From Tricholomella constricta (lineage: Eukaryota; Basidiomycota; Agaricomycetes; Agaricales; Lyophyllaceae): a stretch of 64,000 bases of DNA. The position numbers were made by a program, and so were the translations under genes. The stretch covers positions 1 through 64,000 of the forward strand of contig JAACJP010000015.1 of the NCBI GenBank assembly GCA_013368375.1, written 5' to 3'. Below the pieces are notes generated by a model. The model saw only the letters and a program-made list of their open reading frames with translations, ran no database searches and was not told the DNA's origin. This document shows, piece by piece, positions 41,594 through 52,035 of the stretch (positions within the stretch are counted from its first letter, which is position 1; each line of letters opens with the position of its first letter).

Positions 41594-43768
41594 ATGTCCG
41601 AAAATATTTTCACACCGCAAACTGTCCCACATGCCCCCGCGGCCCTAAAGAAGACAAGCAAGGAGCCCCGTTACCCAGCTGACGAGCGCGCGGTCCTCAA
41701 CAAGTACCGAGAGGAGTACTGGTCAGAGTCGGACAAGGACAAAAGGGCGGCCATTTTCAGAGACAAAATCCTTGTTGATATATTCAACTACTGGAAGGCA
41801 AAGGGAACAGAACCCAAGACCGACAAGAAGTCTGCATCCGCCACCACGGTCTGTCAGGTTACGGAGTATCCCTGTGCCATCATGCTGACCAGCACACAGA
41901 AATTGGCAGATTGGGTGAGGAACAACGGAGGCCCTACCCATCATATAACCAGTCATCGGGTAATGTGAAGGTTACTGTGCGCCAGGTAGTCAATCGGACA
42001 ATGCGCGGCTTGATTACTGAAGAGTTGAAAGAGATACTGGAGGAGGTCGATGAATCTCCCACTGCGGCCTTCCAGCAACACAACAAGGCTTTGGCACGGG
42101 TGATGAACAAACTCACTCCGCAACAACTCCAGGAGGCAGAGGCCACTGCCCGTGAGTGGAGCACCAAGGGCTTTCTCCCTGAGGAGCAGCGCAAGTGAGT
42201 GACTCCGCGGGGTCCGCGGACATCTCGGAGTTGATACCTTCTTATCTCAGGAATGCGGATAAGCGGGGCTTTCAACGAGTGGAGAATGAGGATGCCAACA
42301 GGTGGCGAGAGATGGGCATGCTGTCCCTTACCTTTGTGGTATGGAAAGGGCAAGATGGGCAACTGAATGTCCGGGCGTGAGTTGTTCATCGACTCCGCGG
42401 ACTTGTGCTGATGTTCACCGCGGGGCAGTCATGACAGCATTGCGGCAAATGCAGGAGTGATCAGCAAAGGTTTCATTGATACCTTTCCGCACATGGTGAA
42501 GGACTTCAAAAGAAAGCTTATGGACTATGTCCTTTCCCTCCAGGAGTCTATTGCACCAGACCCCTTGCATCAGATTGATACAGTGATTGAGCCACGTCCA
42601 GATCTACAGCTGGATCAACAAAATGACGGTTTTCCAATTCTACCGGAGTTGGTAGAAGGTGTGCAACAGAGCAAAGATGACCTTGAGCTTCTGGTCCGTG
42701 CATTCCTGAAACATCATTACAGTACGTGATAATTTTTTGACATCATATCACACCTATCCTAATTTCCTTACAGAACTAGCATCGGGACACCTCTACTCGT
42801 CCCCTCCATTCACTTCCATAAAAGCAGACAATGGAATGTTCATCTCCGCGGAGTACGTGCCCGCGGACATCCGAATTCAAGACCCGTGGAACCTCCGACT
42901 AAATGAACTCCAGGATTTGCTTGACTTCTGGCGCTCTCGCCAGAAGAGGCTTGGACCCTCAGAGACCTTTCGCTGGTCCAGTTACTTGACCAAGAAAAAG
43001 GAGAGAATGGAGGCGGTCTATGGGGCGCGAAAGGACCAGGAAGCTTTGGCTGCCGCGGCAGCAGCAAAGAAAGCAAGGCGGAAGAAGGGCAAAAAAAAAG
43101 CACCCGCTCCGGACTCCTTAGAAAGCCTTATTCCGATGTCGGACCTGGAAGGCAGTGGCGGCGAACAACCAGATGAAAACCAACATCCGACACCCCTGGG
43201 ATTCAATCCATTACCGGATAACGGACCCCGCGGACCACCCGATGAACTCTCAGAACACAATCAGAATCAATCACAAGATAACGACTCCCACGGACCACCC
43301 AACACACCCCGCGGAGTATCCAACATACCCGGACCTGGAGAACAGACTGATGAATATGGTCTCAACATCAATGAAACTCAGGTCACCATTGACGAAACAA
43401 CAATGCACCGCTTAAATGCCCGCGGACTTCTGACTCAGGCACCCATCAATGGGCCTGGCGAAGGGCTGCCACAGTATATGGTGCCGGCAACTGCAATGCA
43501 GCTGCTCAACGAGGTAACTCCACCACCCAACACTCCTACTCCCTCTCTGCCTGGTACACCAACTCCACCCCCACCTCCGGTTACACGCAAGCGCAAGCAT
43601 GTTGAAGGACAGACCAAGCGAAAGAAATCAAGACAGGATTTGCTGCTTGCGGAGGCCGCGGACTTCGGTGCCAATACCAGGGGCAGCCGCACACCCAATG
43701 GGACCACAACACGAGCCACAACAAAGAAGTCCACGGGGGTTGGCATTGGAAGATCAAAGCGCCGCTAG
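41594..43768 (+). CDS. KDZ-element accessory protein
   Basis: It begins MSENIFTPQTVPHAPAALKK. Then a charged helical region (DERAVLNKYREEYWSESDKD), VTVRQVVNRTMRGLITEELK, NRWREMGMLSLTFVVWKGQD and FIDTFPHMVKDFKRKLMDYV. The last exon has FISAEYVPADIRIQDPWNLR, an Ala/Lys-rich basic stretch, Pro-rich repeats and a basic C-terminus. Introns at about 42194-42249, 42380-42455 and 42722-42772. Near 41920-41930 the coding signal passes from one frame to another without an obvious intron, so a frameshift or unusual splice is possible. Layout resembles the gene at 2248-5650. Function unknown. Confidence 0.7.
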
Positions 43769-44017
43769 TCTTTTGCTTGTACTTGACTTCACATTTTACT
43801 TAGAGAAAATTCTGATTTTGGAGAGCACTATTATTTTGTATATACTACTTTGAAAGTATAATACAATTTACTTCTTGATCTTGCTACTATATTGAAGAAG
43901 TATTACAAGATATATATGCATGAGACTACAAAAAAATATGTATATAAATGTCCGCGGGTTTGCAAAAAAACGATTGTCCGCGGGGTCGCCAAAAAATCAT
44001 GTCCATGGGGTGCACAT

Positions 44018-46009
44018 TCACTTTTTTGAGGGCCTGTCACTATCACCCTCATCCGACGCCTTGCGCTTGACACCTCGGGAGCTGGTAGGGGGGCTCGGAG
44101 TTGGGGGTGGGGGGGTGGTCAGCCTTGGGGAGGGGGTTTTTGGTGCCGGCGGAGGACTTGGCGGATCTGCGGACTTGGCGGGGGTGGATGGCGTGGATGT
44201 TGGAGTTGACAGGCGGCTTGGCCTGCCCAATGCCCAACTGCGCGGAGGGGCCGATGAAGCCACGGACTTGGCAGGTGATGTTGGGAGGGGGGGCGGAGTT
44301 GCTCGAGGGGGAGGAGGTGGGGATGCCTCCCAGTCCATGTCCGTTTCCCCGAGAGCATCGGGGTCCGCGGGTGTTGCTGCGGCCATCGCCACGGCCCATT
44401 CTGGGGGCACATCTGCCAACTGCATCGCCACGGGTGTTGCCGCGGGTGTCTCCAGCGGTGTCTCCGTGGGTCTTGCCACGGGCCTTCCCTGCTGCCCAGA
44501 ACCCCTTCTCTCAACCCTCGCCAACCGCCTGCGGATCCGCCACAGCTCCTCCCCATGGTATTGGCTGACCGCCGCGGTGTTCATCCCCTGCTCCTTCAAC
44601 TCTTTGTCCGCGTTGTTGAGCTCCTCCATCTCCAGACGGAGAAGCTCCATGTCAAATCCCCTTCGCCTGTCCCGTCTGAGGAGCTCCTTCACTGTGGCCT
44701 TCATTTGGGCCAGGGTGGACTGCAGGCTTGCATTCTGAGCAAGCAGTGAAGCAAGCTCCGCGGACTCAGAGGGCCCGGACATGGCGGAGGCGGACATTGC
44801 GGGGGCGGACATTGCAGCGGCGCGCTCGGCACAGGTCACTGTAAAGGTGTTAACAATAGTTTGAACCAAAAAAGAAAAGAGACTTACTGGATGGGCCCGC
44901 GGCATTGTCCTCCTCGCTTGGGACATACTCTGGGGTCAAGTTCCTTGCCCGCTTGCTGGGCTTGGACCATCCCGCGGAGTCGGACACCCCGAGCGCCGCT
45001 GCATGGATGCAGCTTTGCTTTGCATACTTGCAAGGCAAGCATGCAGTCGCCTTCGTTCCTCCCGGTTTCAAGCAGCCCAGCCCCTTCCGCAGGCATCGCG
45101 CACACGGGGGGTCATAGAGCGACGCATCCATGTCTTTATCATCCTCCCGGGCCAAGTCCTGAAATGAGCGGCCCATATCCGCAGCGGAGGGGAGGGGGTC
45201 CGCGGCACGGATACGGGGCCCTTGCATAAATGGTCAGTATGAGCAATGAAAGAAAGAAGTGAAATTACCGGGCTGTACACCCGCGGGCTCCGCTACTTCC
45301 CTGTCCTTCCCCTTTTCATTCCTCCGCCTCTCCTTCTCTGCCCTCTCCAAGTCCGCGGCCTTCTCCTTGGAGGTGCCCTTGCCGGCGGCCTTCTTCGCCC
45401 TCGTCCTCTCCTTCTCCCTCTCTGCCCTTGCCCTCTCCTCCTCTTCCAGCGCCTTCCGCTCCCTCTCTGCCTCCTTCCTCTCCTTCTCTGCCCTTTTCTT
45501 TGCCTGCCTTTGGGCCTTCTCCTTCGCAGCCTTCTCCCTCAACTCCTTCTCCAACTCCTCCCTCTTTCTCCTCGCCAGCTCTGCCCTCGCCTCCGCCTCC
45601 GCGGCCCTTGCCTCCTCTGCAGCCCTCGCCTCCTCTGCGGCCCTTGCCTCCTCCGCGGCCCTTGCAGCATTGGCCGCGGATGCCCGCTCATGCACCCGCA
45701 CAATTTTTCGGAGGCCCTTAAGCCGCTCATCGAAGTCCTTGGGGCCGTGCTGAATGCCCTGCAGTTCCCTGACAGTGGCGCCAAGGAGGGACGCGAGCCG
45801 GGCCTCGACCACCTTTGGGTCAGTGCTGGCCTTTGCCTCGGGCCAAACTTTTTTCTACATCAATAAAGTGCAGTCAGTAATATGAAGGGAAGTCAAATAA
45901 AAATGAACCATACTGCTTTCTTGTAAACCGCGGCCAGGGCGGCACGATCCCCGCTTGCAACCACGACAGCAATCTCTTGGTCAATAGAATTGAGGGCGAT
46001 GATAGACAT
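44018..46009 (-). CDS. KDZ-element Cys-cluster, coiled-coil protein
   Basis: Minus strand. It begins MSIIALNSIDQEIAVVVASG. An exon with VWPEAKA and VEARLASLLGATVREL leads into a long Ala/Glu/Arg/Lys coiled coil (EEARAAEEARAAEE type). Then comes a cysteine cluster CARCLRKGLGCLKPGGTKA ... CLPCKYAKQSC, resembling fungal Zn-binuclear-type DNA-binding modules. LTPEYVPSEEDNAAGP follows, then a second coiled coil and a Pro/Ser/Thr-rich basic tail ending at 44018. Introns near 45854-45912, 45233-45268 and 44840-44887. Probably a DNA-binding structural partner of the transposase; that role is inference. Confidence 0.7.
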
Positions 46010-46265
46010 GGAGTTAGTGTGCGGAGTTGGAGTGCGGGTTGGGGCGCGGGGTTGCGGATGTGAGAGAGGAAGAGAGGGCAAAATTTTGAAAATTTAAACA
46101 AATGTCACGTGACAACCCTGTCTAAATATAATCTTTTTCTCTTATCAATCATTCCTCATTGTCCTACCAGGTTCTTATCACACGTTGAAGGTCAAGGCCG
46201 TTCCAGACCATAAAGGTCGAGGCTCTTCCGGACCTTGTCCAGGCACTACTGAACATCTCACACGA
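46010..46265. promoter_or_regulatory. Second divergent promoter region in KDZ element
   Basis: 256 bp between divergent starts at 46009 (-) and 46266 (+). AT-rich in the centre (TCTAAATATAATC). No specific site is assigned. Confidence 0.4.
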
Positions 46266-46836
46266 ATGAACACTGATAACCCATCAACCTCTGCGCAACC
46301 CAACCCCGCGGACATACAGTCCGCTCCGCTCCGCGGACATGTTGTAATCAAGTCTGGCGGTAATGAGTACCTTGTGCCCCAATTTTTGGCCGCTTCTACG
46401 GAGCAGAAGCTGCTCACTGAGGCACTAAAGGCAAAAGAGTTGAAGAAGGCCGAGGCAGATCCGGGGGTAAGCGGAGCCATTGCTGATTATCGTATTTCAT
46501 GGCTAACCTATCTGATAAGCCACATATGCACAGGGAGGGGGGTTTCCTGACACTAGCCTCCGGTTCCGTTGTAATCCCCGCGGACCCTGTAAATCATTTA
46601 CTTGCACATTTTTAACAAAACTAACAGTCATTTACTAGCCAATGACCCAGCGAGAGCTCCTTGGTATCCACGCTGAGATCAAAGCATTTCAACAACTCCA
46701 CAACGTATCATATGCCTCCGCGGCTCGTCAGCTTTACCTGGTGGAGGTTGCCAAACTTCACAGTGAGCAAAGTGCTCTGAGTGCATTCCGCACCATGCGT
46801 GATGAAATTGACGGGCCTCAGGGGGACGATTTATAA
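46266..46836 (+). CDS. KDZ-element small helical protein
   Basis: Exon 1 begins MNTDNPSTSAQPNPADIQSA and includes VVIKSGGNEYLVPQFLAAS and a Lys/Glu/Ala helix. A middle exon reading GGFLTLASGSVVIPADP in one frame lies at about 46536-46590. The last exon starts at 46639: MTQRELLGIHAEIKAFQQLH, VSYASAARQLYLVEVAKLHS, ending at 46836. The C-terminal helical segment is of a kind I associate with small proteins encoded next to KDZ transposases. The middle exon does not join in phase by simple GT-AG choices, so either my border is wrong or there is a small frameshift. Confidence 0.65.
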
Positions 46837-46979
46837 GAAGGGGGATTGGACTCATCATAGTTATGTGCACTTCTGTCAATAGCTTTTATATAAATATTCT
46901 TGCAAACCCTTCTTGATGACGGAGCTCCGCAGGCATCATAACGTCCCGCCGACATGCATTGTTCTCCAGAGACGAACAC

Positions 46980-47880
46980 CCTCTATTGGCCGCTGCAGTG
47001 CTGGGTATGCCCTGACACTGACCTGCGGAGGTCCGCGGACATAGCCAATTCCCTGCAAGCCTGCCCATAGGCCTGCTGGTACCATGTCAGATGACTACAT
47101 GTAGGGCCCCGCCGGCACATGGCTACATATAGGCATCCCGCTGGTGCTGCAGCAGGCCCACTGATGCCGTGCCAGACGGCTACGTGTAGTGGTCCCGCTA
47201 CATCGCTGAGTATGCCCAATGCTGATCCGGGCGGTCCGCGGACATGGGTAATGTGCCGCCAGCCCACCCCCCACAGCAGCATATCGGCCCGCTGTAGTGC
47301 TGGGTGGGCCCCCAGACAATGATCCGCGGAGGTCCGCAGACGTGGGTAGTGCCCCGCTAGCCCCCACCCCACTGCCCCGCAGCCCGCTGTAGTGCTGGGT
47401 GGGGCCCCGGACAACGATCCGCGGAGGTCCGCAGACATGGGTAGTGTAGCCCCCAGCCCCCCAGCACCATATCAGCCTGCTGTAGTGCTGGACGGGGCCC
47501 CGGACAACGATCCGCGGAGATCCGCAGACATGGGTAGTGCCCCGCTAGCCCCCACCCCGCTGCCCCGCTGCCCGCTGCCCCGCTGCCCGCTGCCCCGCTG
47601 CCCGCTGCCCCGCTGCCCGCTGCCCCGCTGCCCGCTGCCCCGCTGCCCACTGTAGTGCTGGGTGGGGCCCCGGACAACGATCCGCGGAGGTCCGCAGACA
47701 TGGGTAGTGTAGCCCCCACCCAGCCATCCAGCACCATATGGGCCCGTTGCAGCACCAGCGGGCCCGCTGGTACTGTGCCAGACGACTACATGTAGAGACC
47801 CCGCTGACACCGTGCCACACGGCTACATGTAGGGGTCCCGCTGGCGCTCCAGCGGGCCCGCTGGTGCCGTCAACCACGGC
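46980..47880. repeat. Right subterminal repeat array of KDZ element
   Basis: Inverted counterparts of the left array: CCGCGGAGGTCCGCAGA starts at about 47324, 47419 and 47682, with variants near 47023, 47236 and 47512. Also GCTGTAGTGCTGGGTGGG, and CTACATGTAG palindromes at about 47093, 47786 and 47823. The arrangement mirrors 34420-35340 in opposite orientation, as expected of transposase-binding ends. Confidence 0.9.
47556..47650. repeat. 15-bp minisatellite in right KDZ array
   Basis: Six tandem copies of GCCCCGCTGCCCGCT, without interruption. Confidence 0.9.
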
Positions 47881-47928
47881 TACATGAGTGGCCCCGCTGG
47901 ACAGTGGGACATGCTACATTGTAGTGCC

Positions 47929-49322
47929 TGTATGTGAGGCCCCCTCTACCGCAACACCACCTTTGAGGCGGAAGCGGTAGGGGTATCACTTGGATTGCAA
48001 CTACTAACAGAGGCGAAGTTGCCCTGCGGTACAACGGTCACACTCGACAATCAGGGCGTCATACAATCAACAGCGATCTTTTGACAACGACAGAGCCATT
48101 ACCACTTCGACGCCATTCACGTACAAGCTCGGCGCATCGCCCGGAGGGAGAGGCACCGACCGAACTTCAAGCTAAAGATCACCTGGATCTCGGGACACTC
48201 GGGTGCCGCAGGCAATGAGATGGTCGATGCCGCTGCGAAGGAAGTGGCACAGGGGGCAACCAGCAAATGAAGACGGCTCCCAACATACCTTCGCAAAATC
48301 GATCGAATGCCGGCCAGCGTCTCTGCCCTCAAGCAACAACACAACGCAGCGCTCAAAAACCGTTGGAACAAACGGTGGCAGAAGTCTCCGCGATACGGTA
48401 AATACGAGATATACGACGACAACTTTCCTTTTGCTAACTTTCGAAGGGCGACTGTCGGTCTAACCCGGCGACAACACAGCTTGGTCGTCCAGATGAGAAC
48501 GGGACACGCCCCTTTCAACCAGCATTTACATCGAATGAGAGTCGTCGACGGCCCAAAATGCTCGCATTGCCCGGACGACAACGAAACAGTACGGCACTAC
48601 TTGTTCCAGTGCAGTCGTTACCAAGACGCTAGGACCGATCTCGTCAGGCAGCTCGGGAGGGACGCACACGATGCAGCGACTCTATATGGAACACGGAAAG
48701 GTATCAAGAACCTCTTACAATACGTGGAAGACACTGGACGCATGAAGAACACTTTTGGTGATGTCACTCCCTTTAATATCCCGGATGACGAGGATGATGA
48801 CTATGCGCCACCAGAGACTGCCGAAGACGTCGACTACAACTGGGAGGACATGGCAATATACGACTAAGACGACCACCACATCCAATAGCTCAAAATCGGG
48901 GAGGTGAGGAAAAGGGCAGGGTAAAAGGGGGGGACGGAGTCCCGGAATGGGAGCTACTTAGCTCGCCAGGGAATTACTTACTTTCTTCTCACCTGCAGCA
49001 GCCGTTACGACGGTACGCCTCCTCGTGCACATCACTTTCGGGGGACGAGCACCATGTAGAAGACACCCGAGGAAACGAGACATCACGGCGGACCGGTAAT
49101 GGTACTCCTCACAAGTAAGGGAGAGGCGTCTAAAACGGAGCTCTTGAGCTCCGGGCTGTCGGGGGGCGTCTAGGATGGCCCGTCGATGCGCGCATTCGCA
49201 ATCCCAGCAGGTGCAGGAAAGGGGGGCAAGGGGCCCCCTTTTTATTGTACTTAGTATGTAAGGACCAACGTAGGCTCACGCCTAGCGGTCAATAAACAAG
49301 GATTCCAAAAAAAAAAAAAAAA
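47929..49322 (+). mobile_element. 5'-truncated LINE (RNase H domain to poly(A))
   Basis: It starts directly at the KDZ end inside an RNase H domain and ends in 16 A residues (49307-49322), so it is the 3' end of a non-LTR retrotransposon. The 3' untranslated part (48868-49306) is non-coding. The missing reverse transcriptase was not found on the other side of the KDZ element. Confidence 0.85.
47944..48867 (+). pseudogene. LINE ORF2 C-terminus: RNase H plus zinc-finger-like tail
   Basis: One frame with two TGA stops (about 48082 and 48267). RNase H residues: TFEAEAVGVSLGL (Glu), TVTLDNQGVIQS (Asp), ITWISGHSGAAGNEMVDAAA (His and Asp). The tail has MRTGHAPFNQHLHRM, the Cys/His set CSHCPDDNETVRHYLFQC and an acidic C-terminus, as in fungal LINEs of the Tad/CgT1-like kind. 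Both stops are TGA, compatible with CGA to TGA decay. Confidence 0.85.
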
Positions 49323-49568
49323 CACAGCGATCAATATTCCCACGGTTACGTAACTTTCCCACGGTCACAGGTTTTACAGGTCAAGTCACATCAAGTCATA
49401 TTACATCATCATCTATTTTCTCACGATCCCTTCAGGTGTATCAAGTCTTTGAGGACACTAATAAACCATTTATAGGTCATTTACAGGTTACGCTTGATAC
49501 TACAAATTCCCTCGAACACCCAGGTAACTTCCCATTGCATTCAGCTAGCTTCTGGTAGCCCTGGACAC
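49323..49568. other. Unassigned spacer
   Basis: About 250 bp without a protein-like frame, between the LINE poly(A) and the truncated family D gag. Confidence 0.3.
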
Positions 49569-51435
49569 TTAGTTAAACAAACTTAAGTGTGACAACGTGA
49601 TGAAGGTTTTCCATCTCCTCAGTTCCTTTCCGGTGAAGGGGTCCGGTTTCCTGATGTCGATTTTCGATTCCAGGTTTAGGAGGTGTCGGTACTGTTCTGG
49701 GGTCAGGTTTTGGTTTGGGCCTAAGAGTTGTTGCGGTGGAGGTGGGGGTCGTTGAGGGTTTGCGAAGTGACCTCCCCCTGAATTTCCGGGTGGGCCTCCT
49801 CCTCCTCCTCCTCCATGACCTCCCCCTCCCCATCCTGGGCCTCCTCCCCATCCGGGACCTCCGGGGCCTCCGAAGCCACCTGGTCCTCTTGGTAGGCCAT
49901 ATCCTCCATGACCTCCCCCTCCTCCGGGTCCTCCCGCTCCTTCGGGACCTCCTCCGCCTCCACCGGGGCCTCCCCCTCCTCCGTAACCTCCTCCTCCCCC
50001 TCCTGGTCCCCCGAGGCCATTTCCCCATTGAGATCCTCTTGGGGTAGATGGTCCCGAAGGTCCCGGAGGTGTTTGGGGTTGTGGAGGTGGTCCGTTGTAC
50101 TGGGGGTTTGGTCGTCCGCCGGGTATTGGTGGCGCTAGTCCTAGGTTGTGGGCAGTTCCGTATTGTTCGAACTGAGGGAATTGTTGTTGTGCCCATTGTC
50201 TTCCGTCGAGCATGTTTACGTTCTGACCGGGGCCGGGGTCCGCTCCGATTCCACGTCGTTCTCTTGGGAAGATTGGGCGTGGGCCTTGCGGTGACCTCCT
50301 GTTCTGATTCGTCAGGTGAGGTGGTGTTTGGCGCCAGTCTTCTCGTGCTCTAGGGAGTGTTCCCTCTCCTCCTTCCGGGTTTTCTTCGCGTAATTCGTAG
50401 CTGTGAGCGTACAATAGCGGCGTTGGGATTCCCTGTCCCGACGGAGGTAGGGGAATGTTCTCGGGTTCCCTCGGAGGAGCTCCTTCTTGGATTGCGAAGG
50501 TCCTTTGTGGGCCTTGAAAACCCGAGTTAGGCCTGGAGAACGGTCCTTCGAGAGAGGTGTTCTCTTCGGGGATCCTTTGTAAGTTGTGGGTTCCCCAGAA
50601 CCCGAACGTCGGAGCTCTTCGAGCGTCTGCCCCTAGCGTGACGGTGGGTTCGAACCCTTCTTGGCTGGGGGGTGTGTTCCCTTGGTTCATTCTCCTGAGT
50701 AGAGCTGAAGCTGTCTGCGTATTGACAGTGCTTGTCGCTCGTGGAGGCTCTTCAAATCTAGTTTCGATTCTGGAGGGAACGGGTTCCTGTATTGGCATGT
50801 GGAAGGATCGTCCCATGCTTTGGGGGTCGGAGAATCTTCTTCCTTCGTTGGACGTCTGGATTTCTCCAGCCAGGGCGCGTAATCTCTTCTTTCGTTTCCC
50901 CCCATTTGTAACAACACCGTCAGTTGCGGGGGTAGTCGATGGGTTTCGTGCAGTTGCATGGTTGACAGCACGAGGTTTGCCCGTTGTTCCGGTGTTCTAG
51001 GTTGATGATCCATCCCCATGGTTTCGACTAGGAGTTCGTGCGCTTGACGTGAAAACTCTTCTCGCGTCATGCGGAGCTCGTATAGTATCCTTTCGTGGTC
51101 TGAACCGTGTAGAAAGGGGTTTTGTTGACGAGCAAACTGTCCCTGTCCCTCTTCTCGAGCCCTATCCCTCCTCTGGAACATCTCTGGGTGCCTCAACCTT
51201 TCGTAGTATGACCCGGGAGTCTGGTTACTTGAAGGCGGAGGTCCAGAGGTTGTTGCGGATGGTGGTAAGGGGGGATAGTTGGGGGTGGCGAGTTGGTAGG
51301 ATGGGTTGAATACGTTCGAGGGGGTCCGGGGTATGGGTCGTCGAGGGTCCTGACTGGCTGAGGAAAAGTCCCCCTCATGTTGGCCTGGTTGGAAAATGTT
51401 GTGTTCCAGCCTGGACCTGTTGGTTCCGAAGGTCC
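49569..51435 (-). pseudogene. Family D gag, main part, truncated
   Basis: Minus strand. It continues from the 57787-57923 segment across the chromovirus insertion. Pro/Gln-rich N-part, a helical segment with ERILYELRMTREEFSRQAHE, a Gly-rich region (about 49770-50020) and near the end LTPEQYRHLLNLESKIDIRK, DPFTGKELRRWK, a sequence typical of capsid starts in basidiomycete LTR elements. A frameshift lies near 50820. The frame stops at 49569 shortly after the capsid start; capsid proper, protease and pol are missing. Confidence 0.7.
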
Positions 51436-51909
51436 TGTTAGGGGAACACCCGTTCACGATCTCCGACGCTCACCAACTGTTCCCCGACACGTGCGCTCGC
51501 TCCTGACTGATCGCGATCCCGACCCCGACGCTCTGACCCAAGCGTCGGTGTACATATTTACCTTACTCACTTCCTGTCATTCCCCTCGTTTCCCTGTTCA
51601 TATTCCCGATCACCTGACATCCCGACGACGGTTACCATCAGACAGCATCCGGAACCCGCTCATCATTATCACCTGTCATGGTTATCACATGTCGTTATTA
51701 TCACATGTACAGTACACTATGGAGAGCCTGCCCTCATGTATCACACTTGTATATAGCCGGCCCCCTGGCATCTGGGAATCCTTTACACTATTCTCTTTGG
51801 ATTCCCCTTTGCCAGGTAAGCCTTATTTACCTCGTTACAGTACATCAATATAACTTTGGATTCCCCTTTGCCAGTACGACTAAGCTCTGCTCTAAAGGTC
51901 GCCCTAACA
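51436..51909 (+). repeat. 5' LTR of chromovirus copy 2
   Basis: TGTTAGGGGAACACCC ... GCCCTAACA. TATATAG at 51750-51756; ACACTATTCT at 51785-51794, about 30 bp downstream, is the likely RNA start. Confidence 0.95.
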
Positions 51910-51911
51910 GC

Positions 51912-51921
51912 AGAATAGTGT
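51912..51921 (+). promoter_or_regulatory. Self-primer binding site of chromovirus copy 2
   Basis: AGAATAGTGT, two bases inside the LTR, is the exact complement of ACACTATTCT in the LTR. In Tf1-type elements the RNA 5' end folds back to prime here. Copy 1 has the matching pair AGAATAGAGTAA and TTACTCTATTCT. Confidence 0.75.
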
Positions 51922-52035
51922 CTCTTAGAAACCCGACGAAGCCGACCGACCAGCTTCCGCGCCGAAACACGCGTCTGCTACACGCGACCGTCCAACGCGC
52001 GCTCGCTCTGATCGCCTGCCCAGTCCCGTTTCGAG

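Larger units (their letters stand above)
34372..47928. mobile_element. KDZ transposon, 13.6 kb, with terminal inverted repeats and five genes
   Basis: The ends are a 51-bp inverted repeat (34372-34422 and 47878-47928; GGCACTACAATGTAGC ... CAGCGGGGCCA) with three mismatches. Inside the ends lie inverted subterminal arrays, then genes: acidic protein (-), KDZ transposase (-), accessory protein (+), Cys-cluster protein (-), small helical protein (+). The base composition is distinctive (CCGCGG words). No clear target duplication: the left side is family B remnant and the right side is LINE, so one flank has probably been rearranged. KDZ (Kyakuja-Dileera-Zisupton) elements are known in Agaricomycetes and often carry extra genes; the identification rests on the transposase. 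Confidence 0.88.

Noticed and set aside
45246..45866. Leu/Pro-rich plus-strand frame
   Set aside because: It is the antisense of the Ala/Glu/Lys coiled coil of the Cys-cluster gene, whose splice sites and start support the minus strand.
34372..47928. TET/JBP dioxygenase gene inside the KDZ element
   Set aside because: Some described KDZ elements carry one, so I looked for it; none of the five genes shows an HxD...H dioxygenase pattern or comparable fold signature.
49721..50047. Leu/Glu-rich frames opposite the Gly-rich family D gag region
   Set aside because: Shadows of a GGN-rich coding stretch; the minus frame continues into recognisable gag text.
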